Source of the DNA: Rhexocercosporidium sp. MPI-PUGE-AT-0058
Taxonomy: Eukaryota > Ascomycota > Leotiomycetes > Helotiales
Length of the DNA stretch: 64,000 nt
Direction of reading: 5' to 3'
NCBI GenBank assembly: GCA_020746875.1
Contig: JAGTJL010000012.1
Coordinates: forward strand, 2,046,001 to 2,110,000
The translations under genes were made by a program, and so were the position numbers. Within the stretch, counting starts at the first letter, position 1; each line of letters opens with the position of its first letter. This document shows positions 1 through 12,600 of this stretch, piece after piece. The notes beneath the pieces were generated by a model. That model was not told where the DNA came from, ran no database searches, and saw only the letters and a program-made list of their open reading frames with translations.

Positions 1-913
1 CTCTTACAACCGTCAACGAGTACGCACTAGCATTTAGACTCTCAACTGAATACAGGTTCTCTTTAATACGCAAAAAGACCTGACACAATGGATCATCGAT
101 CGAGGAATGGATCTGTACGTGAAGTGACTTCCATGTCCCTCTTGAAGGTACGTTGAACTATGATGCTTAGATGCTCGGTGGGTGGGCGATGAGCATGGGG
201 CCTGCGTCCTTGACTTCGCCGGTTTATGGTCTGGTGACTTTGCCAGCTATGATCGGTCAGTTGTGTTTTGCATCCCGGGGTCATAGTTGAGCTTTGGGCC
301 GGCGACCATGGTTAACTCGGCGAGCTGTCCTCCTATGAGCTATATTCGTGCGATAAGAGGTGATGTTGCACCCACTCACTCGATCTGGTATACTGAGAAT
401 AGTAAAATAGAACATATTTAGCGTGAAAATTGAGGAAACGAATAGGAGTCCAAGTCTAGATACTGCCCGGGTTGTTTTCCTCTGACGTAGATGAAATGGC
501 GATAAGCATGCACGGCTGGCAGAGGAAGTTGAGGTACTAGCCGCAAGACGAACCTCTCGCGTGCGACATGTGACGGATAATACCACCGAATGACGACAAC
601 TGTAGCAGCAATGACGGCGAGCAACAAAGTTGTATGGAGGAGGTTCTAGCATCGTCATCTAATCGTTTGGAATTAAATATACTCCTGACAGAAGACAGAG
701 ACAAGAACAAAGGGAGTCAATAAGAGGACAAAGTAATGGAAGGGATCCAGACGACTCGTTTCAAGGGGTGGATATGACAAACACCTATAAAGTGAGGGGA
801 GACTCGTGGCGTGGTGGAAATGGTAGTTGGAAGAACTCAAGCCACCTGGCAACGACTTGAGAATAGATGAGGGTAGTGATATCTGATATTCTCATGTCTA
901 CCCTAGAGGGTAT
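1..913. other. Intergenic stretch, no convincing gene
   Basis: Normal composition. Short minus-strand ORFs lie between about 90 and 660, but none has a start, splice sites and a protein pattern that hold together. The stretch lies downstream of the Swa2-like gene and probably contains its 3' UTR. Confidence 0.5.
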
Positions 914-3734
914 TTACATGCCGTTCTGGTTCTTGAACGAGTCCCAACTCTCATTCAGCGCGGCAAAGACCAGCGCTGCGATCATCTTGACTTCAGTCGA
1001 GGCATTTTGCGGTAACTGCACCTCGTTAGCACAGCTCACGATGGAATACTCAAGAACTCTTGCCGCCTAGAGCGGCCAAAATTATCCCGGGAGAGAGTTT
1101 TAAGGTTACCTTGTCCGGATGCGTCTTCCCAATTGCCTTCATGTAATGGATCTTGACCTTGTTATTCAACACTAACTCGTGCAAGCCAACTTTCTTCCAT
1201 CCACTACCTTCCCACATGACATTATCCAGACTACCAATCAGCGCGCGCAGATTGTCTTCCTTGCCATTCTTCCACGCGCCGATCCGGGCCTCGACCTGAT
1301 CGCTCAAGGCGAACTTCTCGTCGTCAGCTTTCTCAGCATTGGCATTTGCTTCTCGCAATCTCTTGACAGCAGCTGAATCACCACCACCAGGACCAAGATC
1401 TGACAGCGCAGACGGACGTGGCGCTGGTCTCGGCGCTGCCTTGGGTGTGGCTGTTCTGGATGGTGGCGGTTTGGGCGCAAGTGCTTTCTCGCATCGAGTG
1501 CGGCCTTGGATGGCAGTTGATGCACCAACTCCATGCTCGACACACATCTTCCAGACATCGCCTGCGTCTTTCCACCGCTCCATCTGCTCAAGTGCCTCTG
1601 CTTTGCGCATCAAGGCTTTTCCGTAGAATTCCTTCATGTCTTTGGCGCCGTTTCCCTCACCAGGCCCGAGATCGATGGTCTCGCCATCACCGCGGGAGAG
1701 GCCGATGAGTGCCAGTGCTGTATCCGAGTCGCTCACTGCAGATTTGGGGACGCCGGTTTTGAGACTGGTCAAGGCCCTGTTGCATAGTAGGATTATTGTA
1801 ATGGGATGAGATTGGGGTAGAGCAGACAGCGATGAGGTGTAGGATTGATGAGCAGATGCATAGTCACCGCGTTTGAAGTGTGCGGTTCCTGCTAAGCGAT
1901 GTTGATTTGAGTTTGCGAGAGTAGTGGGAGAGAGTGGGGGTATCTGCCGCGTTGGAGCTTTAGGGCGGGTAGGTATTGGCGTTGATGGTTTCGAAGAGAC
2001 TGGAGATGGCCGTTGTGATGTTCGAGCTTGTTGCACTGGATTCGATGGTACAGAAGAAGAGAAGAGGTCGACTTCAGAATCAGGTGGCGGTTGTGGTGTA
2101 GCCTTCTTCCGCCGTGAAGGACTCACATATGCTTGAGCGGATTGCTCTTCAACGGCTTGTTTTGTGATCCGTGATCTTGGATCAGAAGGGGGTACAGTCT
2201 GCTGCCATCGAAGTGTTGCCCGCTCTGGGGGTGGTTTCATTGCTGGTGATTGATCTCGTGAAGAATTCGAGCTTGACTGTAGTCGTGGCTCTGTGACTTT
2301 GGCTTTCCTTGGTGGAGGTCTCCCACCGCCTTCCAACATGAGAGCTTCATCTGTAACATCGGGGGCAGGCTGGGGTTTTCTGCCTCTTCCTTCTGCGGCT
2401 GCCCTTCGCTCGGATTGCTCTCGCTCAGCGGCTTCTCGCATCCATTTCGGTTGGCTTGGATCTGCCTCTTGTTGAAATTCATTCATAGCTTTGGCCACCT
2501 TCTTCTGAGATGTCTTCCATAATGAATTGGCTGTCTTGAACAAGTTGTTGCCCATAGCAGCTGCCGCTTTCGTGATATCTGTCTCTCCACTCGGCGATCG
2601 ATTGTCTTCCCGGCGAGATTGTGAACCATCTCGATGTTCTTCCCTCATCCAAGCAGGACTGTCTCTTCTCCCCGTATCCCTTGACGCCTCTCGTCTATCA
2701 CCGTTCGAAGACCCGTTCCGACTCGTCTCCCTCCCCCCTTGTTGTTTCTGCTTCGCTTGTCTATGTGCGTCGTTCAAGATCCAACCCACTGCAGCCTGAA
2801 TGTCAAGACCTGAACCACTTTCTGTTAAAGCCCTCCTTGATTGTTCCGCCGAGAAGCCCATGTCTACTAACTCAGCCACAGCTTTGTCCCAAGGGTCGTC
2901 GGGTTCAGGAGCTGACTCGGGAGTAACATTTTTCGGCGGGATCGCCCTCCTGACCTGCTCCACTGGTTTCCCTAGATCTCCTAGGAAATCATCGTCGTCT
3001 ACGGCTGTAGTTATAGGTGTGGGAACGCTCATGGGCATTGTGCCCAGCCCAAATGGATCATCATCGTCGCCCAACGTCTCTGGCTGTTCCCAAGCATTCG
3101 GCTGCGTCAAATCCAGCGGCTTCTTCGCCGCAAATCCAGGTGTATTACGTCCGCTACTCGAAATCGAAGGTGGAGGGTAGTAACTCGATTTGTCAACTGG
3201 GGCATCTGCGCTAAATGCCGCAAACAAATCCTCATTTCCACCACTCGCAGGGCTCTTCGTGCCGTCCGTAGCTGGAGAACTCACTCGCGCAACGCTGGAA
3301 GGGAGTGGCTTGAAAGCAGGAGTCGTACTTCGAGACGTAGATGCTATAGGTGGTGTGCCAGCGCCTAGACGATCCCAAGACTGACCGCCCCCGAATTGCG
3401 CATCGTATTGTCTCCTCTTGTCCTCCTCTGCCTTCCTCTTCTCCGCTTGAAGTTTCTCGTGCTGCTGCTGTAGCGTAAGAGTGTTGGTCTTGCTGGAGCC
3501 GAAAGAGACGAGATTTGAGAAACTGTCTGGCGTCGAGGACTTCGGGGGTGCAAAGGGCTTTGGGGGAGCTTTGAAGGCGCCAGAGCCTTGGGCTGAGAGA
3601 GGGGTATTTCGGCCGGAAAGTTGAGGAGGTGGTGTTGGGCGCAGAGCAGGATAGTAGTTCCCCGTACCTTGGGGCGCTTTTGTTGTGTTCGTGTTGGAAG
3701 TGGAAGACCAATCAAGCCCATTCAGATCGTCCAT
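914..3734 (-). CDS. swa2: Auxilin-like J-domain protein (Swa2 family)
   Basis: Two exons, join(914..1015,1110..3734), give about 908 residues. The 94-bp intron has donor GTAACC right after the codons for HPDK and acceptor GTGCAG preceded by a GCTAAC branch site. Without splicing the frame ends in noncoding residues. Domains in order: long disordered Pro/Ser-rich N-terminus with DPF (about 226-228); UBA domain at about 281-325 (core VDMGFSAEQSRRAL); acidic and basic linker; TPR-like repeats at about 655-790; C-terminal J domain with the HPD triad (KAIGKTHPDK) completed by exon 2 (LPQNAST to FKNQNGM). This is the architecture of yeast Swa2/auxilin, which recruits Hsp70 to uncoat clathrin vesicles and acts in the cytosol. 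The start codon is in good context (gccATGG). It is divergently transcribed from the small membrane-protein gene at 4140. Confident in family and exon structure. Confidence 0.92.
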
Positions 3735-4139
3735 GGCTGGTTAGGGTAAGGTGTCTGGTGCATTTAAAGTCTTTATGGTATGGATGTAAAGTCATTGAAA
3801 GCTGGTCATGGAAGAGTAAGTAGCTCTTTGGGTTATCTGTATGGTGAGGTCTTTCGAATGTTGGTAAAACACCATACAGCTGGCTGAGTGGGATGTCGTT
3901 GTTCCGCTCCGGTTGTAAATGGCAGGTCTAGCTCACGTGATACTGATATCTAAATGTTTTGTTTGCTGGGACTTCGGTTCAGCCGTACCAATAAATTCTT
4001 TCCCCAACTCAGTCTTCTCAAGTCTTCCACTCTCAGTCGAAAATCCTGTCTTCAGCACTAGGTATTGCCTTTGAACCTGTCAGTGAGGCCAGAAGCTTTG
4101 CCAAGCAGAAGCTAGAAATTTCAACTCCCAACCTTCAGG
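3735..4139. promoter_or_regulatory. Divergent intergenic promoter region
   Basis: About 400 bp separate the start of the Swa2-like gene (minus) from the start of the small membrane-protein gene (plus), so both promoters must lie here. I see no clear TATA box. A CACGTG E-box lies at about 3935. Confidence 0.45.
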
Positions 4140-4510
4140 ATGGACATAGATTCAACGTTTAGGGAGAAACTTCTCGTAAGGCCCCTTTCAACAATCATGT
4201 ATTGTATTCGGCAATTGATATGTCGTCCTCTTAGGAACGCATCCCACCCATTCTCCAAGATCCTTCCATCTGGGTCCCACTCATCGTCGGCTTCTATGTG
4301 CTTATTCTCGGCCTATGTCTCACTGGCGCACTCAAAAGACAAAAAGTATCTATCAGAGAACTCCGAAGAGAACAGAGTAACATGTTCTCTATGCTTGATG
4401 AGGAGAGCGAGGACGATGCTGTGAAGCAAACGATGTCTGCAAAGGGAAAGAATCGAGCAGGGAAGAAAGGAGTTAATGTGAGGGAGTGGGAAAACCTTGG
4501 CTGTCGATGA
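4140..4510 (+). CDS. Small single-pass membrane protein, unknown function
   Basis: Two exons, join(4140..4175,4235..4510), 103 residues. The 59-bp intron has donor GTAAGG and acceptor CTCTTAG. Splicing joins MDIDSTFREKLL to ERIPPILQDPS in frame. One hydrophobic helix at about 24-43 (WVPLIVGFYVLILGLCLTGAL) is followed by a basic stretch (KRQKV), an acidic patch (DEESEDD) and a Lys/Arg-rich tail. This looks like a membrane anchor with a charged soluble tail. I do not recognise the family. Neat phase-0 splicing and the conserved-looking topology argue that it is a real gene. Confidence 0.7.
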
Positions 4511-4876
4511 TCTGATGACCTTATACGAAACGAAACGAGAATTGTCTTTCCATTCAGAGCCTCCACTCTGAGGGAGGCAGCGCTCTGGTAGATAGCATGA
4601 GCATGAAATCCGTGCTTGGAAATTCTGGGTCCAGTCACGTGGGTGCTATATCCCAAACATAACAGAGTTTCGGGCAATTTTCTGTTCATCTCATGATCTG
4701 ATTGTCGCGTTTAAATCACACACCAATCGAAATTCAGGTAAACGTTGCAAGTGGTCGTGTTGTCTGGCGTTATGCGAATTTACCCGGATGGTATATAGCC
4801 TTCTCCTCCCCCGCCTCTTCATTCTGTCCTTTTTCCTCCCCAGGCTTTTCCTCCAACCTCACAACAAAATCTCAAG

Positions 4877-5199
4877 ATGGCTCCTTCTCAACCGGCTGTC
4901 AATCATCCTGTAAATCTTCCACCGTTGCCCAAATCAGCGGAGTTGAGGTTAGCTGCGAAATCTGTATCCGTAAGTTTCCCCCGATCCCCAGTCCTTGTCA
5001 CTGGACCGACTGACCGGGTTAGGATAATTGGGTCGCTGCGGTAGGGAGGGGACCAAGACACGCACCGGCTGTCATTTTCGTTGTCATCCTTTTAGGCTTG
5101 GTTTCGTGGTATGTGAGGAGGGTACGAGGGCAGAAAAGCTCCAAGAACCTCGAGGACGTGGGGAAACAGTGGTCGAGACGAAAAATGCGGTCGGATTAA
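4877..5199 (+). CDS. Small single-pass membrane protein, unknown function
   Basis: Two exons, join(4877..4969,5023..5199), 89 residues. The 53-bp intron has donor GTAAGT and acceptor GGTTAG. The N-terminal 40 residues are Pro-rich (NLPPLPKSAELRLAAKS), one hydrophobic helix (APAVIFVVILLGLVSW) sits at about 46-61, and a basic tail follows (VRRVRGQKSSK to SRRKMRSD). The reading frame is clean through the splice. It lies 366 bp downstream of another small membrane protein on the same strand, with no obvious sequence relation between them. Family not recognised. Confidence 0.68.
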
Positions 5200-6537
5200 A
5201 TGTCAGGAACTGGCGTTCATGACTTGGGATTATTTGCGAACATTGGGGACAAGTTTAAGATGGAATAAATCCATCGAGTCTATCGTTATTCGTGCTTCAA
5301 AATGTTTTGCATGAAGTTAGTGTATTGCATTAGCACAATGCGAGTTTGTACCGTCCGATCGTCGGCACTTTCGAGCCTTCGACCCGACGAGCCTCGATAT
5401 CTAAGCTAGATATCATATTGAATATCATCTGATCACGAAAATATTTCCGCCAACAGTGGAAATTTTAATATGATGTGGGAGTAAGTATGAATGGTTCCCC
5501 TTGCAATATTTTTCTAGCTACATCAATGGATGAAAGGATAGACGATTCCCCTAGTCCCCCCCCCTCCCCCACAACCTAAACCGCAGAGATCAGGTTCGCC
5601 CCTCGATTTGGCAGTCTATATAGCATAGACTTTCACTAATCCAGACTGGTGCTTCCATAAAATGCTATGATGGACTCTCAAATGTTTGAATGCCCGGAAT
5701 TTGAGAGTTTCTCGTACTCACCTTGCGACAACTCGGACTCGCTCCCAATCACTCAGCACTCCACAACATCCAATTTGATGAGGACGCATGTTTAGCGATG
5801 CACACATGCCAAACCGTGAAGCAAAGTACGAAGAACTAAGCCCTACACAAGTCAGGGTCCAAGAGACATCCACAGTGTGGCACAACATGCTGTGGCTTGT
5901 GACGTATGCATACAGTATTTGCATCCGCTGTGGCGGTGATGACGGCTCGCTTAAACCTTGTTTTCATTACAACCGCATGAGCCTTCAGTACGATTCTCGT
6001 GTCGCACTCTCATTGGTCGTTTTTGTATATTCAGGTGTTTCAGCCTCACCGCTTTCTATCATGCCCACGACTTGGTAGTTATCAGATCGTAAAACCGATG
6101 AGCGCATGGGAGCACAAGGCCTGTGCCAATGACTCAGCGGGTCAATACCAGTGAATTTGTCTCAACAATAAATATACCATGTGCAAATTGTCTCGCCCCG
6201 GAGCTATATGTCCTTTTCCGAGTGCAGATAGTCGGAAATTCTCCGCAAGCAGGAATACATCGTAAGAGCTTAGGTTTAATCATCGAAATGTTGCAGAAAC
6301 TGATAAGATCCAAGGCAACCCATGACCCTACTCCCAACTTGCTTCAAGGCAATGACGAGACGTTCAGTCGCCGCCTACCTGCCTTGAATAGAGGAAAGAT
6401 CGTCAGTCTGTAACTTATCATATGTATTTGCATCTCACCCGAAACTGTTCGTTCTTTCATCCCATAACAAATCACTCTTCTTCACTTCAGCACTTTCAGA
6501 AAACCTACTACAAATCCACCAGATCAAAGGAATCAAA
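5200..6537. other. Intergenic stretch
   Basis: No gene supported. It contains an 8-bp-stem inverted repeat with a 3-bp loop at 5396-5414 (stem GATATCTA) and a C-rich tract at about 5556-5573. Short ORFs at 5718-6413 overlap in several frames without splice support. Confidence 0.45.
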
Positions 6538-7236
6538 ATGCGTTCTCGCGCTAACAACACCAGAGCGACGTACAACGATAGTACAGTTGTCGCCAAACCA
6601 TCCCTTCTCGACCGCCTCCTCCGTCTTTTCCAATTTCTCTCCTCCCTTACATCTCTAATTGTCTTCTCGATCCGCCTCCGCAAGATCATCAACCTCGCAG
6701 GCCGTGCATCTCGATCTAATGGAGCTGTTGAAGGGATTCTCGCCGCTGCCGTCCTCTACACACTCATCGCCGTGGCCCTCAAATTCGGCATCAAGGGCAC
6801 TGGCTCGAATATGCTCCGCATAATCTTCATCGTCGTCGATCTCCTCTTCGTCTGTGCTTTCATCACAGTTGCAGTACTCACCAGTCCGAAACATCACGGC
6901 TCAAGCGCGCCTTGCAACCTAACCAGGTATTCTGCTGTCAACACTCACATTCCCAGCTCGATGAACTGCAACTTACCCTAGGGAACCTTTATCCTAGCTA
7001 TCGTCAGCACGTACGTACACTCTATCCTTTCTACTATGAAAGAATAGTTTTACAGAAGAAAAAAACTGACATATGACTTCAACAGGCTCCTTCACGCTGC
7101 TACTGCTGCCTACCATGTCATCAAAGATCGTCGTGGCGCGAAAACACACAACTCTATTCCTGCCAAAGAGGTTCAACGCGACAGCACAGCGGGTCATGCG
7201 AATGGTGATGGCTACCACGGACATGCTCAGGTGTAA
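6538..7236 (+). pseudogene. MARVEL-type four-helix membrane protein, interrupted by an in-frame TAG
   Basis: Exon 1 runs 6538-7010. A 75-bp intron (7011-7085, donor GTACGT, acceptor CAACAG) is followed by exon 2 at 7086-7236; together 207 sense codons. Four hydrophobic helices with the MARVEL layout are visible: about 27-50, 61-82, 90-113, and one starting GTFILAIVST. The stretch NTHIPSSMNCNLP runs straight into GTFILAIVST in the same frame, separated only by TAG at 6979-6981. From the family I expect tryptophan at this position (CNLPW-GTF), so TGG to TAG is the simplest explanation. No splice choice that I tried removes the stop and keeps frame: the donor at AG|GTATTC with acceptor CCCTAG shifts into another stop. 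It is either a very young pseudogene, a sequencing error or a readthrough site. Confidence 0.68.
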
Positions 7237-8337
7237 TTTGAGACGAAGACGCCTGCTTAGGATGGGATGGGAGGTTTCAGTGTTGGGAAACTCTGAGGAT
7301 TTGCTATTTCTTGAGCTGCTTGTTGGTATCGTAAGTTTTTGGTAACAGTTGGTACTTGAGGAACACGGTCTGTAGACAAAAAATATTTGGTTCATTAACG
7401 CGAATTATATAAATACCAGTAACAAGACTTGAATCAAAAGGTTTATTCCTTTCGCAATCATTCATTTTTGCACGGTGAACAATTCGCAATCGTCAGAAGT
7501 GCAATTAAAAACGCCCCAATACGGGAAATACCGAGGCGAAACTTCCAATGTATGTTTATTACCGCCTTGCTCCTTCTCGCTACGCCCGTGACGCTCTCCA
7601 TAAGCCTGCTACTCCCCTACCTACGAGCACTCCTTACCCCATCGTGAATCTTAAGTCTTTCATAGATCCGAGAACGAACATTCAGCCATAACTCTCAATT
7701 TGTCTCACTTTCCAGCCATATTCCAATACATGGCGCAGAAGCGTAAGATAGCTGATAACAGACCTGCAATCTTTTAAACGAGGGAGCATCTTAGGCTAAC
7801 AAGCACTTGAATGAGGCTGACGATGCAACGCTATACAGCTGGATTTCAGAATGAATAATTATAATCGCAATCGTCAAAATATTCAAGTCTCCAAAGTTGG
7901 GTCAAGGAGAAATTGAGGCTTGCCATGGCTGCATGTTAATTAAGACCAGAAAAATGTCACTGGAATCCGGAATGCCACCTACAACTGGCACCAGTGCAAA
8001 TTTGACTCCTCGAGATAAGCCCCCCAACGAGTCCACTGAAGTTTACTAAAGGGATTAAGATGCGTTGACTCATAACAGGGTCTAGACATGAGTGCACTGT
8101 GACAGACACATTTTGCCTCAGGAGAGGTCACAAGCGTACAAACGAGTTCTGAGGCTCACGATAATTATCTACCGAACCAATGTGATGTCTTAAAATTCGC
8201 TCGATCACTACCGCCCACTAATCTTGGCATTGCTTGAAGGCGGAATGTGTTTATTTTCAGCGATGGAAGGCAGTCTTTACACTTTCACCGAGTTTCTCTT
8301 CGCCAAAAGCATCTGTTTGCCAAGATGAACTTGGATG
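7237..8337. other. Intergenic stretch
   Basis: About 1.1 kb of mildly AT-rich DNA between the MARVEL gene and the CFEM-like gene. A short plus ORF at 7429-7647 has one hydrophobic segment but no context to support it. I see nothing else. Confidence 0.4.
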
Positions 8338-8345
8338 TATATAAA
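8338..8345 (+). promoter_or_regulatory. TATA box of the CFEM-like gene
   Basis: TATATAAA lies 116 bp upstream of the ATG at 8461, a plausible core-promoter position followed by a pyrimidine-rich leader. Confidence 0.5.
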
Positions 8346-8460
8346 TCAGTCAGCTTCTCCGAGATTGTCGCCGGTTCTTTGAGCTTCAACTCACCACGCA
8401 TCTTACCTTCCCCAACCCTTATCTAGAGATCAACTATTATCTCCTTCCTCAGCATACCGC

Positions 8461-9044
8461 ATGAACTTCACTCAAGCCATCAGCGTCGTCTTTTCCGGAG
8501 CGGTTGTCCTACAGACCCATATCGGACTCGCATCCGTGCAGACAAGAACATATTTCCCAGGTCTTCCAGCATGTTTTGAATGATACCCCTAACTCCCCTT
8601 CCAGCTCCTAGACAAGAGTTCCCGAATCGAAACTTACAGATCTGGACTGGATGCAGCAAGTAGGAACCATATCCCAAACTCAAGTGAAAGGCTGCACCAC
8701 CACCGATTTCAGCTGTACCTGCAAAGTCCCCAAAAGCCTTGAAGCAATGGCTCTCGTACTTCCCAATTACTGTTCTTCAGAGGTTTCCAAAGGTGAGTTG
8801 CCATGGCCCAACAAACTTTGCTGCAGATATTTGTAATACAAAATCCAATATCTAACTGTGATGCCTTGCAGTGGTCACCAAATGGATCGCGGATACGTGC
8901 AAAACTTCTGTTAGTACAACCACGGTTGCTACAAAGACACCTGCGGCAACGACTGCATCTCCCAAGAGCGGTGCTAGGAATGTTATTTTTGTCGGTCTTG
9001 GGCTATTCTTGTCCCTGGCGCTGCTGTGCTGGCTGGTGCTTTGA
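8461..9044 (+). CDS. CFEM-like secreted GPI-anchored protein (5' exon uncertain)
   Basis: The N-terminus MNFTQAISVVFSGAVVLQ is a signal peptide. The next part carries the CFEM core, with CTTTDFSCTC followed by two further spaced cysteines (NYC, DTC). A clear intron lies at 8793-8871 (GTGAGT to TTGCAG, branch CTAAC, phase 1). After it come a Ser/Thr-rich stretch and a C-terminal hydrophobic tail (VIFVGLGLFLSLALLCWLVL) typical of GPI attachment. CFEM proteins act at the fungal cell surface, often in haem or iron capture or host interaction. The first intron is unresolved. Exon 1 reads FPGLPACFE and then TGA. The downstream frame opens after CTCCTAG at 8611, and a matching-phase donor exists only as GC (GCATGT at about 8569). 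Splicing CCCAG|GTCTTC to CTTACAG (8639) also keeps frame. Either choice loses the first CFEM cysteine, so the gene may be damaged. Confidence 0.6.
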
Positions 9045-9680
9045 AGGAATAATGAAGGAATAGTAAGCTGGGGCTGGACAAGTCGGTTCTTACCTGATTT
9101 CTTCTACGATTTTTGTTTTTCAGTCGATGGAGATATGTTGGAGGTCATAGATATATCTCCTGGTATGCAGCAGCATTTGCCGATTGACTAACTTAAGTTC
9201 TCCGTTACTTGTTCCGCGAGCGCAGATCAGCCTGGAAACGTTATTGCCAATTGGTTGATTTTTGTTGACCTATAGATTTCCTCTATCGCAAGATGAAAAA
9301 CAAGGGTTCCTGTTATGAAAATTGGAATTTCAACTTTGCAATTTACGCAAGACATATGGAGTGATCAAATGTAAGATACTGCAGTGGACTCTATACGGGC
9401 ATTGTTTCTATAGCCAATACGGGTACTGAATATTGATCGCTGTGAGTACGTTCCAGCCTACAAGACAAAGAGCAACAAAGCAAAGTTATAGTAGCAGAGG
9501 CAAGCTAGTAATTTAATGTACAAAGGTAATGAATGGATGCATCGCTCTTGTGCCCAGTCACTAGTGACAGAGCCAAACACATCCAGCATTATGTTCCTAA
9601 CGAGCGAAAAACCAAGTAAATTAGAAGCACTGTGCCAAAGCCGATGTGAATTCCAAATACACTTCCTGACGCCTTTGCAG
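9045..9680. other. Intergenic stretch
   Basis: About 640 bp between the convergent 3' ends of the CFEM-like gene and the histidine kinase locus. I see no gene and no recognisable element. Confidence 0.4.
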
Positions 9681-12600
9681 TCAATCATGACCTGGCGAAA
9701 CCTCGTGCTTCTCACCACTACCTGGCAACTTTTGATGAACTGAGTCAGTACTCAAGCTGTTTGGTGGGAGGATACCTGTTGGGCCGTTTTCGAAGTCTTC
9801 AGGATCCAAGGCCAAGATAGGCTTGAGTGACTTCATCGGAATTGGCTTGATGATGTACAAGTCAACTCCACTGTCAATCGCATCTCGTTGATACTTCTCT
9901 GATGAGAAGCAAGTCAATGCCACGATGCGGGTTCTGGGCAAGAGTTGCTCCTCTTCGTATGCTCGAATGTGGCGGGTAGATGTTAAACCATCCATTATGG
10001 GCATCGAGAGGTCTACGGAATATCAGCATTTCCCAATAGTGCAAAAGGCGAGGAATGGGATGCATAGCCATGAAAGATGATTTTGAGAATACCCGGATCG
10101 GCTTGGTATTGCTCCAAAGCTTCAAGACCATTGGTTGCAGTGACATACTCCTGCTTTGCACTTCTCATGCAGTGTATAAGAATCTGGTAGTCAGTTACGG
10201 CAAAGTAATCAAGTTGGTGAGAGCATACCTTTAAATTCACAACATTATCCTCCACCAGGAGAGCCCTGTTTCTCAATGGGATGACGGGCGATATCGAAAT
10301 TGCAAGTGGGGAGGCAGATATCATCTCTTCAGATGTAGATGATTCTTCCTGTTGATCGAGAAGTCGGCTTGAAACATCATTGAGAGGAACAGGGCGTTGA
10401 GGCTTCGGTTGATCAAGTGTGGGTATGCTCACAGCATGTCGCAATTTTTGGGTCGTGTTTGATCGACTGAGCACGGGAAGAATAGGCGACAGCCGGGGAA
10501 TTCGTGATATAGAGGTGCCGCGGCGTGTGGAAGGAGGAGGGCTGCATACGATGGATGGAGTTTCTACTTTTGCAGATGCTGATTTACTGGTCATACGATC
10601 GATGGAAAGGGGAGGGCTGCGTGCGATGAACGGACCCTCTGCTTTTGGAGATGCTGATTTGCTGACAACAGTAGGCAGCTTAGTGTCCAGACAGACTTTC
10701 AAGGCACGTGCAAACTTGTGTGGGCCAGCCCTAAGTAAATCGTTAGCGTGATCCCAGAGAGCGAATTGGGTTATGGAGACATGTTAACAAGGGAGCTTGA
10801 TAAGAGAAAGTAGGAAACTCACGGCATTGTCAGGTATTGTACTCCAGTGGTGCCCAAAAGACGACTGTCCGTCGTATCCTCAAATACAATCAGTGGTACC
10901 AAGTTAGTATGACCCTCCAGCAAGCCCAATTTAGAGCGTAGTCCAATGAGTATATTCCCTGTCGCGGAAGCAAGACTTGGACTTGTGGTGACTTCCATCT
11001 CGAACCGGTCGTTGGCCATTCTTGTCAACGATTCTTTGAGAGCCAGCATGGCCTTCGCGTGAGCGCTCAAAATCCCCGTTGGAGCCTCATCCATGTCTGG
11101 ATAGTAGTCAAAGTCAACAAAGCACAACTGGAGTCCTCTTGTACGAGATTGAACGTCTGAGATGAGATTCTCACCGACTGATAACTCTGAGAGTGGAATG
11201 TCTGATGGCGCAAGAAGCGGAACAGATACAGTGACTTTGGTGCCTTGCTTCACTTCACTCTTGATCTTGATCTGCCCGCCGAGGTCTCGGACCAATTGGC
11301 GAACGATTGATAGACCAAGTCCTGTTCCGACGGCCATCTGGTCTTCTTGAACAAATGGTGTGAAGATATGATACTTCGAATAGTTCTCCGACATTCCCTT
11401 ACCGGAGTCGTCGATCTCCAACGTTACCAGGTAGGGTGCGGATGAATTTCGAGGTGAGGGAGGATCGCTCCGGAGGCTTATCTTCACAAAGCCATGATCC
11501 GTATATTTCAAGGCATTGCCAAATATGTTCACTGAAACGAAGTTCTTGTTAGCATTGTCATTTCAAGTATTTTGAGTACATGAGAACAGACGTGAGCCTC
11601 CCGGTACCTGACCACTCATTTGTCCCCCAAATCAAAAGACTACCTACTAAGTATTCTCGTCCATGCATTAACTCGCGACTTGAAGATCCAGGATCGCTCC
11701 TTGGCAACATTCAAGATCAAAATGACTTTGCTTTCACTGAGAAGTATAGAAATATAGTTGTTTTCCGTCTCCTTCAGATCTTCGAATGTGCCGAAAGTCG
11801 ACTTGTGAATATCGTGTCCGAAGAAGACGCTTTCAACCGTCAACTCGATGATTTCGCTCAGGTCAAGGGGCTTTGTGTTCTTCAGCGTGATTGTGTGAAA
11901 AAGGGTCACAGAACCCGACTTCGATGCAGCTTTTCCTGTACGCCTAGACCTGTGTATCTTAGCGTAGTCGATACTGCAAATGTCAGTATGTTTTCCATGA
12001 GTGGCGAGGAAGGGGTGTAGCAACATTTGATCCATGGTATCCAACAATACTTCACCGCAAACTGTAACTGTTCGCATCATGTCATCTTGCAAGAGACCAG
12101 TGGAGGTTTCTTGCAAAGCTTCCATACTGGCAAGAATGCCATGGAGTGGCGAGCGAAGTTCGTGGCTAACAGAGGAAATGAAGTCCAACTTCTCGCGATC
12201 GGCCGCCACGACATCTAACCTAGATTTTTCGGACATGACACAACTCGTAAAAGCTGCCAAATAGTTGATATCCGATGCGCTAATAATCCGTGTATAGTCT
12301 GTTGTCCCTGTCCGTATACATTAGGTCTGACACTGGAAGAAAAAAGATGGCAAGAGAAAACTTGTTTCAGGGGCAACTGAGGCATTGAAGACACTCCTCC
12401 ATATACTCACACGCTAACGCCCCAGCAAACCATTGATCGAAGTGATTGTCCCATAAGGTAGAGAACATGATAGACTTTGCACCCGGGCAGACTCTCTCCA
12501 ACTCGGCGGCCAATCTTTTGGCTCCCTCCATTCCGTCATTTCCAGAAATCTTGTTAAGATCACCCTCACGACGTGTAAGAGTGCACCATCTCGGTCGTAA

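Noticed and set aside
281..658. Minus-strand ORFs, one with a hydrophobic start (LLAVIAATVVVIRW)
   Set aside because: The hydrophobic frame has no ATG, only an upstream TAG. No donor/acceptor pair links it to a start before the neighbouring Swa2-like gene.
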